This document shows positions 1 to 11,238 of a stretch of DNA of 64,000 bases, in pieces. The DNA is from AWTP1-13 sp963797005 (lineage in GTDB: Bacteria > Pseudomonadota > Alphaproteobacteria > Rhizobiales > Hyphomicrobiaceae). Numbering within the stretch: the stretch's first letter is position 1; each line of letters begins with the position of its first letter. Position numbers and translations under genes: made by a program. The stretch is from the NCBI GenBank assembly GCA_963797005.1, contig CAWCOF010000011.1:381065-445064 (forward strand), read 5' to 3'. Below the pieces are notes generated by a model. That model was not told the DNA's origin. It did no database searches and saw nothing but the letters and a program-made list of their open reading frames with translations.

Positions 1-29
1 ACGGGTCGCGTCCCGTCGCCTGCGGCGGC

Positions 30-2039
30 TCAGGCGGCTTCGGCGAGGGCGGCAGCGAGGTGGGCGATGTCGCGCATGATGGCGTTGAGCTGGAAGTCCT
101 TGGGGGTATAGACGGCGGCGACGCCAAAGCCCTTGAGCTTGGCGGCGTCCTCCGGCGGGACGATGCCGCCGACCACGACGGGCACGTCGTCGAGGCCTTC
201 CTTGCGCATGCGCTGCATGACGTCGGCCACCAGCGGCACGTGGCTGCCGGACAGGATTGAAAGCCCCACCACGTGCACGGCCTCGTCGACGGCGGTGCGC
301 ACGATCTGCGCGGGCGTCAGCCGGATGCCCTCGTAGACGACCTCCATGCCGCAGTCGCGCGCGCGCACCGCGATCTGCTCGGCACCATTGGAGTGGCCGT
401 CGAGGCCGGGCTTGCCGACGAGCAGCTTGATGCGGCGGCCGAGTTGTGTCGACACGCGCTCGACCTCGGCGCGCACCTCGGCGAGGCTCGCCTCGCCCGA
501 GGCGGCGACTGCTGCCTGCGACACCCCCGTGGGCGCGCGGTACTCGCCGAAGATGCCGCGGAGCACGCCGCCCCACTCGCCGGTGGTCACGCCGGCTTTG
601 GCGCAGGCGATCGACGGCTCCATGATGTTGCCGCCCTCCTTGGCCACGCGTTCCAGATCGGCGAGCGCGCCCTTGGCGGCCTTGGCGTCGCGGGAGGCGC
701 GCCAGGCCTGGAGCTTCTCGACCTGCTCCTTTTCGATCCCTGGATCGACCGCCACGACGAGGCCCCCGCCCGTCGACAAGGGCGAAGGCTCCGTCTCCGG
801 CCAGCGGTTGACTCCGACCACGATCTGCTCGCCCGCCTCGATGCGGCGCACGCGCTCGGTATTGCTGTCGACCAGCGCGCGCTTCATCGCATCGATGGCG
901 GCCACGGCGCCGCCCATGGCGTCGATCCGCGCAAGCTCCTCCTTTGCCGCGGCCTTGAGCTCGTCGACCTTGGCCCGCACCACTTCTGAGCCGGCGAAGA
1001 TGTCGGGGTATTCGAGCAGGTCCGTCTCGTAGGCCAGGATCTGCTGCATGCGGATCGACCACTGCTGGTCCCAGGGGCGCGGCAGGCCCAGCGCCTCGTT
1101 CCACGCGGGCAGCTGCACCGCACGCGCGCGGGCATCCCGCGACAGGGTCACGGCCAGCATCTCGATCAGGATGCGGTAGACGTTGTTTTCGGCCTGCGGC
1201 TCGGTCAGCCCCAGCGAGTTCACCTGCACGCCGTAGCGGAAGAGCCGGTGCTTGGCATCGGTGACGCCATAGCGCTCGGCCGTGATCTCGTCCCACAGCT
1301 CGGTGAAGGCGCGCATCTTGCAGATCTCGGTGACGAACCTGAGCCCTGCGTTGACGAAGAAGGAGATGCGCCCGACGATGGCGCCGAAGTCGGCCGGCGC
1401 CACCTCGCCCGACGCCTTGACCTCATCGAGAACGGCCTGGGCCGTCGCCAGCGCGAAGGCGAGCTCCTGCACCGGCGTCGCGCCCGCCTCCTGCAGATGG
1501 TAGGAGCACACGTTGGTCGGGTTCCACTTCGGCATCTCGCGGCACGTGAAGAGGATGGTATCCTTGATCAATCTCAGCGACGGCGCGGGCGGGAACACGT
1601 AGGTGCCGCGCGAGAGATACTCCTTGATGATGTCGTTCTGGATGGTGCCGGTGAGAAGCTTGCGGTCCGTCTTGGTTTCGTCGGCGACCGCCACGTAGAG
1701 CGCCAGCAGCCAGGCGGCGGTGGCGTTGATCGTCATCGACGTGTTCATCTGGCCGAGCGGGATGCCGGCAAACAGCATGCGCATGTCGCCAAGATGCGAG
1801 ATCGGCACGCCGACCTTGCCAACCTCGCCGCGGGCAAGCTCGTGGTCGGCGTCGTAGCCCGTCTGCGTCGGCAGATCGAAGGCGATGGACAGCCCCGTCT
1901 GGCCCTTGGCGAGATTGTTTCGGTAGAGCTCGTTCGACTTGGCGGCCGTCGAGTGGCCGGCATAGGTGCGAAACATCCACGGCCGGTCAGGCGTGGGCAG
2001 GGTCGCGGGCGTGGTGGCCCCGCGGGTGGGCGCCGTCAT
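30..2039 (-). CDS. meaA: Ethylmalonyl-CoA mutase (MeaA/Ecm)
   Basis: 669-residue B12-dependent acyl-CoA mutase that should convert ethylmalonyl-CoA to methylsuccinyl-CoA in the ethylmalonyl-CoA pathway. The long N-terminal mutase barrel starts with the conserved stretch around FRTYAGHSTAAKSN and SIAFDLPTQTGYDAD. The last ~130 residues are a cobalamin-binding domain with the base-off ligand motif GLDGHSNG (DxHxxG). The length fits a single-chain MeaA rather than the longer methylmalonyl-CoA mutase large subunit. The ATG at 2039 has an AAGGAG about 8 bases upstream. ccr, which makes the substrate, lies 630 bp away on the other strand, and this supports ethylmalonyl-CoA over methylmalonyl-CoA or isobutyryl-CoA as substrate. 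Confidence 0.95.
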   Translation of the reverse strand: MTAPTRGATTPATLPTPDRPWMFRTYAGHSTAAKSNELYRNNLAKGQTGLSIAFDLPTQTGYDADHELARGEVGKVGVPISHLGDMRMLFAGIPLGQMNTSMTINATAAWLLALYVAVADETKTDRKLLTGTIQNDIIKEYLSRGTYVFPPAPSLRLIKDTILFTCREMPKWNPTNVCSYHLQEAGATPVQELAFALATAQAVLDEVKASGEVAPADFGAIVGRISFFVNAGLRFVTEICKMRAFTELWDEITAERYGVTDAKHRLFRYGVQVNSLGLTEPQAENNVYRILIEMLAVTLSRDARARAVQLPAWNEALGLPRPWDQQWSIRMQQILAYETDLLEYPDIFAGSEVVRAKVDELKAAAKEELARIDAMGGAVAAIDAMKRALVDSNTERVRRIEAGEQIVVGVNRWPETEPSPLSTGGGLVVAVDPGIEKEQVEKLQAWRASRDAKAAKGALADLERVAKEGGNIMEPSIACAKAGVTTGEWGGVLRGIFGEYRAPTGVSQAAVAASGEASLAEVRAEVERVSTQLGRRIKLLVGKPGLDGHSNGAEQIAVRARDCGMEVVYEGIRLTPAQIVRTAVDEAVHVVGLSILSGSHVPLVADVMQRMRKEGLDDVPVVVGGIVPPEDAAKLKGFGVAAVYTPKDFQLNAIMRDIAHLAAALAEAA

Positions 2040-2120
2040 GGCATTGCGCTCCTTGTTCGCAAGCGCGAGACGGCCAGCCTAACCCAGCGCGGGTGCAGTG
2101 CAAAATGGGGTTTCGCGGCC

Positions 2121-2465
2121 TCAGGCGCGCCGCGCCTTGGCCTTCCGCTGGCCCAGACTTTCACGCAGGGCACCGAGCATGGCGACGATCACCGTACCGA
2201 TGGCGCTACCGCTGATGGTGGCAAGGATCGTCCATGTCAGCCATTGGTCCAGCTTCTTGGGCACATAGAGATCGGAAATCGTGAACACGTATTGAGCAAG
2301 AAGCGATAGGCCGACGAGAACAGGATAGACGAAAACAATCATCGGCGGGCTGGCCAAATACTCTTTGAGAAAGTAGGCGGCCAAGCCGCAGAGTACGCAC
2401 ACGACTATGATGGTGGACCAGTCCATCGCCATAACACCTTCGACGTGCTTGAGCAGCACATTCAT
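2121..2465 (-). CDS. Small three-helix membrane protein, unknown function
   Basis: About 114 residues with three hydrophobic segments (near residues 15-32, 45-65 and 80-100) and a basic C-terminus (GQRKAKARRA), which suggests an inner-membrane protein with a cytoplasmic tail. I chose the ATG at 2465 because GGAGG lies about 8 bases upstream; a GTG at 2480 is also open. It lies 81 bp upstream of meaA on the same strand, so cotranscription is possible. I do not recognise a family, and the position beside the ethylmalonyl-CoA genes does not prove a link. Confidence 0.6.
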   Translation of the reverse strand: MNVLLKHVEGVMAMDWSTIIVVCVLCGLAAYFLKEYLASPPMIVFVYPVLVGLSLLAQYVFTISDLYVPKKLDQWLTWTILATISGSAIGTVIVAMLGALRESLGQRKAKARRA

Positions 2466-2668
2466 CTCGACGTCCTCCACCCCACTCCCACCCCTCCACC
2501 TTAGGCGAGGACACGTTAAGGGCGATTTAGCGGGCTGCCTGCGGACAGTGCAGAATTCGCTTGAGCGCGCGCCTGATTCGTCGGACTGTTGCAGTGCAAC
2601 ATCGCATGGTCACATGCACCTGCGCTCCGCCGCGACGGACGCAATTTACCAGTTCGGGGAGTAAAAGC

Positions 2669-4072
<1,404 letters not shown>

Positions 4073-4129
4073 GCGCAGCCCCGCCCTCGCTGGTTGGCCA
4101 GACGTACGCGGGATGCGGGCCGCGAGTTG

Positions 4130-4149
4130 CCTTTCCCCTCGGGGAGAGG
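4130..4149 (+). terminator. Hairpin downstream of ccr
   Basis: Nine-base inverted repeat (CCTTTCCCC / GGGGAGAGG, one G-T pair) with a two-base loop, 58 bp after the ccr stop. No T-run follows, so it may protect the transcript end or assist termination rather than be a classical intrinsic terminator. Confidence 0.35.
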
Positions 4150-4420
4150 ACGTGAGGCCATGACGGCGCGGCCGCAAGTCATTTGGCCAAACTGGTAAGG
4201 GGGAAGTTGTTTCCTAGGGCGTGTACTCAATTGCAGGCGCGTCCGCTTAAGATGCTACCGTCTTGCTGCGTCGCCGCGATTCTGTCTGGAATCGGAGGGA
4301 CTTCTGCCGTCCTTGCAATCTCTGCCGCACGCGTAAAGATGACCCAAATCGACCGTGTGGCTCGCGCGCGCTTACGGCGTGGCCAGCCCGACACGCAATA
4401 GCGCTGGAGATGGGGGCTGG
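4150..4420. other. Intergenic stretch, nothing recognised
   Basis: Between the ccr hairpin and the end of the TPR gene on the minus strand. The short open frames here lack ribosome sites and resemble no protein I know. Confidence 0.5.
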
Positions 4421-5614
4421 CTATTCTTCCGGCAATCCGGCCTTGTGCAGCCCGTCCAGGTAGAGTTCGTACATCCGGTCGTATCGAAAACTGGCGATGC
4501 GTGCGCGGGCGAGTGTGGCGCCGGGATGCAGCGCCAGAATCTTGTCTATTTCAGCTCGCGCCTCCTCGAGCCGACCGAGATGCCCGAGAGCCGCGGCGGC
4601 GCACCACTGGGGGATCCTTGCCTGCGGCGTGATCGTCGTCGCGCGCGTCGCCCAATAGAGGCAGTCCTCGAACCGGCGCGCAAAAAGGTGGGCCACTGCA
4701 GCGACGGTGAAGGTCAAAGGGGACGTGATGTTGTCGAGCGGATTCATGCGCAACGCCATCGAGATCTGCTCGATCGCCTTGTCGCTCTCGCCGCTGTTCG
4801 CATAGACCGCGCCTGCCCGGTTGCGCACGAAGGTCGAGTTGGGATGCACGTCGATCGCCCGCTCGGCCAGCGCACCTGCCTCGTCGAAGCGGCGTGCCAG
4901 AACCGCGAAGGCGAATGCCGCGGCCGCAATGCAGGTGCTGTTGCTGGGCCCCGCTGCCAGCGCGCGGGCGGCAGCCGCGCAGGCCTCTTCGATTTCCCGC
5001 TTCCTGCTCCCATGCCAACCGTTGGAAATCCGGCTGGTCGTGACGTCGGCGAACATGCCGAGCGCCTCGGCATATTCGGGGTCGAGTTCGATGGCTCTGC
5101 GCAGGAGATCCTCGGCCTGAGCGAGCCCTTCCCTCGTCTGAGAGTAGTAGTAGGGCAACGCGCGCAGATAGCAGTCGTAGGCGCTGAGGCTGCCGGTCGG
5201 CTTGGCGAGCGCGCGTTTGATCTCGACGGCCCTGACCGTGGGCTCGACGGCGCTGACGATGCGCTCGGTGATCTCGTCCTGCAGGGCGAAGATGTCGCTC
5301 ACATCGCGGTCGTAGCGATCGGCCCAGATGTGCGCATCGGTCTCCGCATCGATGAGCTGGGAGGCGATGCGCACCCGGCTGCCCGCCTTGCGCACGCTGC
5401 CCTCCACCACATAGCGCACGCCGAGCTCTCGCCCGATCTGCCTCACGTCGACGGCGCGGCCCTTGTAGGCGAAGCTCGACTGGCGGGCGATCACGAACAG
5501 CCAGCGCACGCGCGATAGCGCACTCAGAATGTCCTCGACGACGCCGTCGGCAAAATACTCCTGTGCGGGGTCGCCGCTCAGGTTGGCGAACGGCAGCGCG
5601 GCGATCGAGGGCCG
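4421..5614 (-). pseudogene. Second TolB-like/TPR unit without its own start, one frame out from the upstream regulator
   Basis: Read from about 5614, the frame gives a complete TolB-like block (PSIAALPFANLSGDPAQEYF, then the EGSVRKAG and IWADRYDRD motifs), then tetratricopeptide-like helices to the stop at 4421. No DNA-binding or cyclase domain and no convincing start codon precede it; the first GTG, at 5509, lies inside the domain. The preceding gene reads straight into its first residues and then leaves the frame where CCCGACCGG would be expected but CCCGACGG is seen, a one-base deletion near 5611-5614. Either this is the second half of one long protein broken by an indel, or two paralogues fused by deletion. 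Confidence 0.7.
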
Positions 5615-7665
5615 TCGGGAAGCGGCAAGACCTCGTTTTCCTGGCCTGCGAATGCAGCGCGCTTCCCAGAGTGTTCTGCCGGCCCCCGCTCCCAGCCAGC
5701 CTCCTCGAGCGCGCCCCGCAAGTGTTCCCAGTCCGCCTCCTTCCTGAAGGGGCAGTTGCCGCGCAGCTGATGGAATGCGACCTGAGGAATTTCAGCGAGG
5801 ACCTTGGCTGCTTCGTCCAGCCGGCCAAGGTGAACCAGGGCAGCGGTCTTGACCATCCTACCGCCACCGAAATCGGCACGCTCGATCAGAGACCGCTGGG
5901 CGACGTCGCAGGCCGCCTTGTATTGCCTCGCCGTGTAGTGCGCCAGCGCCTGTTGACCAAGGATGGCCCACATCGATGGGTCGCGCGGGCTCAGCCGTGC
6001 GGTCATCTCGAATTCGGGGATCGCCTCCTCCGGGGTTCCGCCGTACATCAGCGCGATGGCAAGAGCAAGGTGAGCAAGATAGTAGTTGGGATTGAGCGCG
6101 ACCGCCCGGCGCCCGGCTTCCAGGCCGGCATCGTGCTGACGCATGTAGGCGAGCGCGTAGGATGCCGCCGTTTGCGCCGACGCGTCGAGGCCATCGAGGG
6201 CTATGGCCGTCTCGGCCGATTGAAGTGCCGACGCCAGGGTCTCGCGAGCGTCGGGCGTATGGTTGAGTGACGCGGCGAAGACGAGCGTCAATGCCAGGCG
6301 CGCGTGGGCAGCGGCAAAGTGCGGGTCGATCTCGACGGCGCGCGCGAGATGATGGGTAGCGATCTGCGTGTCACCCTTCCTGTAACGGCTGTTATGATAG
6401 CAGCCGCGCAAGAAATGGTCCCACGCCTGCATGCTGCTCGGAGGCCTGCGTGCGATGTGGGAAAGCTCGGACACCCGAATTGCCGGATCGATCGCGGCCA
6501 CGACATGCCGAGTGATCTCGTCCTGCACCTCGAACACGTTGCCGACGTCGCGATCGTAACGGTCTGCCCAGATGTGACGGTCTGTTGCGGCCTCGATCAG
6601 CTGGGCGGTGATGCGCAATCGATCCCCGGCCTTGCGCACGCTTCCCTCGAGTACGTAACGCGCTCCGAGCGTTGCGCCGATCTGTCGGATGGAGGCTTGC
6701 GTGCCCTTGAAGCTGAATGTGGAGTTGCGTGCCAGCACGAAGAACCAGCGCCATTTCGACAGCGCGGTGAGTATGTCCTCGGTGATGCCGTCGGCGAAAT
6801 ACTCCTGCTCGGGATCGCCGCTCATGTTGGCGAACGGCAGCACGGCGATCGAAGGCCGGTCGGGAAGGGGCGGCAAGTGCGACACGGCATCGGCCGAGGC
6901 GGCCTGGTCCGCCGAAGTGACCGCGGCCATCGCTTGCGACTTGCGCAGCTCGAGGGCGAGCGCTCTTGTGCGGGCATCCGGATCCGCGTTGAGCTCTCTC
7001 TCGAGGTGCTTGGCAAGGTCTTCGTAGTGCTTGAGCGCGTCCGCCCTGCGCCCGGCAGCAGCCAATGCCCGGATCACCACTCGGTGGGCATCCTCGCGCA
7101 GGCTGTTAATCGAGATCGCCTTGTTGCCGGCCGGGAGAGCCAAGTCGTGCATCCCAGCCTCGAGCTCGAGCTCGCCCAGCCTGACCATGGCATCGAGAGC
7201 GAGACCTTCCAGCCGCAGCTGCTCGCCTGGCAACCAATCGGCCCACGCTTCCTCCGTCACCCTTACGTCGGCGAGGAGGCGACCTTTGTAGAGATCGGCC
7301 GCAGTCGTGAGCGAGTCCCGGCTGCCGTTCCGGATCAGCGCCTCGAGCCGGACCGCATCGCAATCGATGGCGCCGACTTTCAGCGACACCTCTTCGCCGT
7401 CGCCGACCACCACGTCCTGTCCCAAAGTCCGGCGCAACCGGAACAAGGCCTTGCGCAGGTTCTGCCGCGCCTGGGGCTCGAAATGCGAGCCCCAGAAGAG
7501 AGTTGCAAGCTTCTCGCGCGACTGTGGGAGGGGCGCCGTCAAGGCAAGGTAGGCGAGCATGCCGGCGAGTTTTTTGCTCGGCAGATCGATGGGTTCGCCT
7601 GGCCCGGTCAGCTGAAAGCTGCCGAGCAGTGACAGCCTGAACTGCGAAGCCCGCAAGCTGCCCAT
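5578..7665 (-). CDS. SARP-type transcriptional regulator with TolB-like and TPR domains
   Basis: About 695 residues. An N-terminal winged-helix DNA-binding domain (near residues 5-95, LSLLGSFQLTGPGEPIDLPS) is followed by a bacterial transcriptional activation domain (about 100-240), a TolB-like domain (about 270-400, PSIAVLPFANMSGDPEQEYF) and TPR-like repeats to about residue 640. Such proteins are predicted cytoplasmic activators; the target is unknown. The ATG at 7665 has AAGGAAG upstream; an upstream start at 7713 is open but less likely. The last ~14 residues before the TGA are out of frame relative to a second TolB-like unit just downstream, so the annotated C-terminus is probably not native. 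Confidence 0.8.
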   Translation of the reverse strand: MGSLRASQFRLSLLGSFQLTGPGEPIDLPSKKLAGMLAYLALTAPLPQSREKLATLFWGSHFEPQARQNLRKALFRLRRTLGQDVVVGDGEEVSLKVGAIDCDAVRLEALIRNGSRDSLTTAADLYKGRLLADVRVTEEAWADWLPGEQLRLEGLALDAMVRLGELELEAGMHDLALPAGNKAISINSLREDAHRVVIRALAAAGRRADALKHYEDLAKHLERELNADPDARTRALALELRKSQAMAAVTSADQAASADAVSHLPPLPDRPSIAVLPFANMSGDPEQEYFADGITEDILTALSKWRWFFVLARNSTFSFKGTQASIRQIGATLGARYVLEGSVRKAGDRLRITAQLIEAATDRHIWADRYDRDVGNVFEVQDEITRHVVAAIDPAIRVSELSHIARRPPSSMQAWDHFLRGCYHNSRYRKGDTQIATHHLARAVEIDPHFAAAHARLALTLVFAASLNHTPDARETLASALQSAETAIALDGLDASAQTAASYALAYMRQHDAGLEAGRRAVALNPNYYLAHLALAIALMYGGTPEEAIPEFEMTARLSPRDPSMWAILGQQALAHYTARQYKAACDVAQRSLIERADFGGGRMVKTAALVHLGRLDEAAKVLAEIPQVAFHQLRGNCPFRKEADWEHLRGALEEAGWERGPAEHSGKRAAFAGQENEVLPLPDGPRSPRCRSPT

Positions 7666-7829
7666 GGGTGCGCTACTTCCTTGAGGAGGCGCTCTCGAGG
7701 CCCGATCCTGCATTTTTCACGCCGCAGGCCACGCCGAGGTAACGCTCGAGGTCACGACCACCGGCTCCAATCGTCGCGCGGAACAACCTCGTTCTGCAAG
7801 CCGCCGATCCAACACTGGAGCCACGTACC

Positions 7830-8093
7830 ATGCTCGAGATTGCCACCAAGCTGTGCGCCCTTTTCCTCCTTGCTGCAACCGGACCAGCAGTCGCTCAGGG
7901 CACGCTGCCAACCGATGCTGCGGCGCAGCAAGAGACCGCGCAGACCGACCAGCTCTGCAGCTATTGCCAAGACTACACCGACGCGGCCATGGCCGCAGGC
8001 CCCGTCACCACGGCCTACCAGGTCGGCGCCGGTTATCCGCAAGTCGCTCAATCGCAAGAGCTGGCGCGGCAAGAGCCGCCAAAGTCGCCGTAA
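7830..8093 (+). CDS. Small exported protein, unknown function
   Basis: 87 residues with a clear Sec signal peptide (about residues 1-22, ending AVAQ) and a short hydrophilic mature part with one CSYC pair. The ATG at 7830 is preceded by GGAG at suitable distance. It diverges from the SARP regulator gene, and a promoter region of about 165 bp separates the two starts. I do not recognise the family. Confidence 0.55.
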   Translation: MLEIATKLCALFLLAATGPAVAQGTLPTDAAAQQETAQTDQLCSYCQDYTDAAMAAGPVTTAYQVGAGYPQVAQSQELARQEPPKSP

Positions 8094-8202
8094 CTCCGAC
8101 CACAACGAATTATGTGAGCGGCGAAAGCACGGCGCAAGGCGGCCGACACGCCTTCGCGCTGTCCGCAACACATGATCGCAAAATACGCCCCGGAGGACCA
8201 TC

Positions 8203-8460
8203 ATGACCGTGTTCGAGCACCTCTCTGGCATGGGCGCCGTGCCGCCCGGTAAGCCGGCAGCTTCACTCTCCAGTTCGTTCAAGTCATTCGCTCGGCACGT
8301 CGCGACGTGGGTCAAGACCTGCGCCGACTACTACGCCGCAGCCGCCAGGTACGAACGGCTCAGCAACCTTTCCAACGCCGAGCTGCGCAGGCGGGGGCTG
8401 TCGCGCGACGGGCTCGCCCGCCATGTCTTCGAATCCTGCGACAGGACAGCTGGCCGCTGA
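8203..8460 (+). CDS. DUF1127-type small protein
   Basis: 85 residues. The C-terminal half (YERLSNLSNAELRRRGLSRD) matches the DUF1127/YjiS pattern of an amphipathic helix, then L-S-x-x-E-L-x-x-x-G-L-S-R. Members are small and Arg-rich, and several are stress- or phosphate-linked or bind RNA. The start ATG follows GGAGG. The N-terminal half is longer than usual for the shortest members. It precedes the NTF2-like gene by about 70 bp and may be cotranscribed with it. Confidence 0.65.
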   Translation: MTVFEHLSGMGAVPPGKPAASLSSSFKSFARHVATWVKTCADYYAAAARYERLSNLSNAELRRRGLSRDGLARHVFESCDRTAGR

Positions 8461-8533
8461 CGCGCAACGACAGCCTCCAACTGACCAACACTACTCTCGA
8501 GGAGAGGTCAGTGCCCCGACCGAGGTAAGGATC

Positions 8534-9031
8534 ATGCTGGACACCGCGATGTTGCCCGATGAAAGCGACCAATGCCGCATGCATCGAACGATCGTTCGTG
8601 CATCCATCGAGGAACGACCGGCCACGAACGTCTTGCTCGCGCGCTACCTCGACGGCTGGGCCGACGCGGATCCGGCCAAGATCGCTGACGCTACGGCCGA
8701 CGACTACGAATTCCATGATCCACTCGTGGGCCGCTACTCGAAACGAACCTTGCTGCAGTACTTTGAGCTGCTGCATTCGCGTTTTGCGGTGGCGGGGGTT
8801 GTGCGAATGCGGGACCTGGGGTTCACGCTTCGGGGTCCGATGCTCGGCCCTTCCCAAGGGGGACGGCGCCGGTATTGGCGTGAGGCTCCCAACCTCGGGC
8901 TCACCGGACTCAGTGAGATCATGGTGACGCGTCGGGGTGTCGCCGCAGAGGCGGTCGCCTACGACCTCAACATGGCCTGCGAGACTTTGCGCGGATTCGG
9001 ATGCGACAGAAGTCAACGCCACGGCGAGTGA
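8534..9031 (+). CDS. NTF2-like (SnoaL-type) protein
   Basis: About 165 residues. The stretch LLARYLDGWADADPAKIADA followed by DDYEFHDPLVG and a later L-x-E-I-M-V strand is typical of the cone-shaped NTF2-like fold used by ketosteroid-isomerase-like enzymes and ligand-binding proteins. The ATG at 8534 is preceded by GGTAAGG. Catalytic residues cannot be assigned, so substrate and role are unknown. Confidence 0.55.
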   Translation: MLDTAMLPDESDQCRMHRTIVRASIEERPATNVLLARYLDGWADADPAKIADATADDYEFHDPLVGRYSKRTLLQYFELLHSRFAVAGVVRMRDLGFTLRGPMLGPSQGGRRRYWREAPNLGLTGLSEIMVTRRGVAAEAVAYDLNMACETLRGFGCDRSQRHGE

Positions 9032-9293
9032 CCACAGCAGCGGCAGTCTCGCAATTTTCGGCGGGTGCCGCTCCTTGCTCGAATGTGTGATAGAAGCAAC
9101 CCACCGTGATGAATGGCGGTCGCCAATGATCGAAATTGGCACCAAGTGACCGTAGGCTTTTGATCGAACGGCAAATTCACCCCGGGACCTGCCGTTGGCG
9201 CGAGGGGCAAGATGACCCACTTCGGAAGTCTAGCAATTCACGCGTTGCGGCCGCCGACCCGCAAGAAAGAGGCCGGCGGCTGGCGCTCGGCTG

Positions 9294-9983
9294 TCAGGCC
9301 TGAGCGGCGTTCTTGATGAGGGTGGCGACGGCCTCGGGGTGCGACACGTAGATGGCGTGGCTGCCCGCGCTCTCGGATACCTTCGCGCCGGCGCGTTCGG
9401 ACATGAAGCGCTGCGCCGCGGGCGGGATCATGCGGTCGTCGGTCGCAACCAGATACCAGCTCGGTTTCTTCTTCCACGACGGCTCGGTAATTGCGCCCTC
9501 GAGCGCGCCGACGCCCCAGGGCACCTGCGAGTCGGCCATGAACTGGGCCTTGCCGGGCTCGACGTCGGCGGCGAACGACGCGGCGAACTTGGCCTTGTCG
9601 AGGAACAGGAAGCCGTCCTGCGGCGGCAGGATCGGGGGCACGGGCGCGCCCGGCATCGGGTCCTTGATGAGCGAGGCGACGGACTCGCCCTTGTCCGGCG
9701 CGAACGCCGCGATGTAGACGAGCTTGGTGACCTTCGGGTCGTTGCCGGCCTCGGTTATGACGACGCCGCCGTAGGAATGACCCACCAGCACCACGGGACC
9801 CGTGGCCTGCGCGATGACTTGGCGCGTGGCGGCCACATCGCCCGCCAGATTGAGCGTGGGGTTCTGAACGATGCTGACGTCGTAGCCGTCCTTCTTGAGG
9901 ATCTTGTACACGCCCTCCCAGCCGGCGCCGTCGACGAAGCCGCCGTGGACGAGGACGACGGTGGGTGCAGAATTTCCAGCCAT
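9294..9983 (-). CDS. Alpha/beta hydrolase
   Basis: About 229 residues. The first strand and oxyanion region (VVLVHGGFVDGAGW), the nucleophile elbow GHSYGG and a late Asp (ATDDRMIP) and His (AGSHAIYVSHP) give a complete Ser-Asp-His triad of a small esterase-like hydrolase. The ATG at 9983 has GGGAGA upstream; an in-frame ATG at 10034 would add 17 residues. It is divergent from a LysR regulator 124 bp away, which probably controls it. Substrate not predictable. Confidence 0.85.
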   Translation of the reverse strand: MAGNSAPTVVLVHGGFVDGAGWEGVYKILKKDGYDVSIVQNPTLNLAGDVAATRQVIAQATGPVVLVGHSYGGVVITEAGNDPKVTKLVYIAAFAPDKGESVASLIKDPMPGAPVPPILPPQDGFLFLDKAKFAASFAADVEPGKAQFMADSQVPWGVGALEGAITEPSWKKKPSWYLVATDDRMIPPAAQRFMSERAGAKVSESAGSHAIYVSHPEAVATLIKNAAQA

Positions 9984-10083
9984 GGCAGTTCTCCCTTGAA
10001 TATTGCTGCGTGCGAGCACTGCACGCGGGTTCATACTTGCCAGTTTTTGACATAGCTGATTAGTTCTATTTTCTAGCCATACC

Positions 10084-10101
10084 CCTAACCATTACGCTAG
10101 G
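10084..10101 (+). promoter_or_regulatory. Possible LysR operator in the hydrolase-lysR divergent promoter
   Basis: Inverted repeat CCTA-N10-TAGG, which contains a T-N12-A spacing, ends six bases before the lysR start. LysR proteins commonly bind T-N11/12-A boxes in divergent promoters. The short arms make this weak evidence. Confidence 0.25.
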
Positions 10102-10107
10102 TTTCAG

Positions 10108-11067
10108 ATGAAGTGGACGGATCGGATCGGTCGTCGCGTCAAGCTGCGCGACCTGCACATCGCGCTCGCGGTTGCGGACGCGGGCAGCATGACGCGGGCG
10201 GCCGAAGAGCTGGCCGTGTCCTATCCCGTCGTGTCCAAGACCATTTCGGAGTTGGAGCACACGCTCGGTGTCAAGCTGTTCGATCGCAGCATTTCAGGGG
10301 TCGAGCCGACGCCCTACGGCCGCGCGTTGCTCAACTCCGGCGTCGCCGTGTTCGACGAGATGCGCAAAGGCCTTCAGCAGATCGAATTCATCAAGCAGCC
10401 GGATGCGGGCGAACTGCGGATCGGTTCGTCGATCGTCACGGACGCCGGACTACTTCCCGCGATCCTGCAACGGTTCTCGCAAGATTTCCCCCGCGCCGTG
10501 ATTCACGTTCTGCCCGAGAACATCGCAATTCAGCAATTCGAGAACCTGCGCGATCGAAAAGTCGAGCTGGTGTTCGGGCGGCTTCCCGAGACGATGAACG
10601 AACCCGACCTGGTAGCGGAGACATTGTTCGATGAACCGAACGTCGTCGTCGCAGCGTCCAACAGCCGCTGGGCTAAGCGGCGAAACCTGACGCTTGCCGA
10701 TTTGGCCGGAGAGCCATGGGTGCTCGCGCAGCCCGGCAGCCTGGCGCGGTCGCTGCACGACGAAATCTTCCAAAAAAGCGGCCTCGAGCCTCCGTCGGCG
10801 ACGGTGCTGACTGTGTCACTCCATCTTTACATGCGCTTGATCGAGACGGGAGCTTGGCTCGGTTTCGTCCCCGCCTCCGTCATGCGTTTTGGTGGAAGTC
10901 AGATGCAGCTCAAAGTTCTGCCGGTCAAAGTGTCATCGCCCCCTGCACCAGTCGGGTTCATCACGGTCAAAGATCGCACGCTCACTCCGCTTGCGACCCG
11001 GTTCATCGATTGCGCCCGCAAGGTTGCCAAATCGGATACCGGTCGCGCAGCGATGCGGCGGCCCTAA
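10108..11067 (+). CDS. LysR-family transcriptional regulator
   Basis: 319 residues. The N-terminal winged helix-turn-helix (about residues 12-75, MTRAAEELAVSYPVVSKTIS) is followed by a linker helix and a periplasmic-binding-protein-like effector domain from about residue 95 (GELRIGSSIVTDAGLLPAIL). The protein is a tetrameric regulator by family rule. Its divergent neighbour, an alpha/beta hydrolase, is the likely target. Effector unknown. Confidence 0.92.
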   Translation: MKWTDRIGRRVKLRDLHIALAVADAGSMTRAAEELAVSYPVVSKTISELEHTLGVKLFDRSISGVEPTPYGRALLNSGVAVFDEMRKGLQQIEFIKQPDAGELRIGSSIVTDAGLLPAILQRFSQDFPRAVIHVLPENIAIQQFENLRDRKVELVFGRLPETMNEPDLVAETLFDEPNVVVAASNSRWAKRRNLTLADLAGEPWVLAQPGSLARSLHDEIFQKSGLEPPSATVLTVSLHLYMRLIETGAWLGFVPASVMRFGGSQMQLKVLPVKVSSPPAPVGFITVKDRTLTPLATRFIDCARKVAKSDTGRAAMRRP

Positions 11068-11238
11068 TTTCCACTCCTGGCACACCGGGCCGAAGTCTTC
11101 GGCGGTGCAGCGATTCCTTCCGGCTACAGAGGCACTTCCACCGTGCCGGGCGGGGAGCCGGAACGCGAAATCATGACCCAAATGTCACGTCGATGGGCCC
11201 GGTCGAGCCCTATCGACGCGCAAATTCCCAAAGAACAA

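Noticed and set aside
2040..2120. A cobalamin riboswitch near meaA
   Set aside because: The mutase is B12-dependent, but the sequence upstream of its start is too short and lacks a B12-box or the expected stem pattern.
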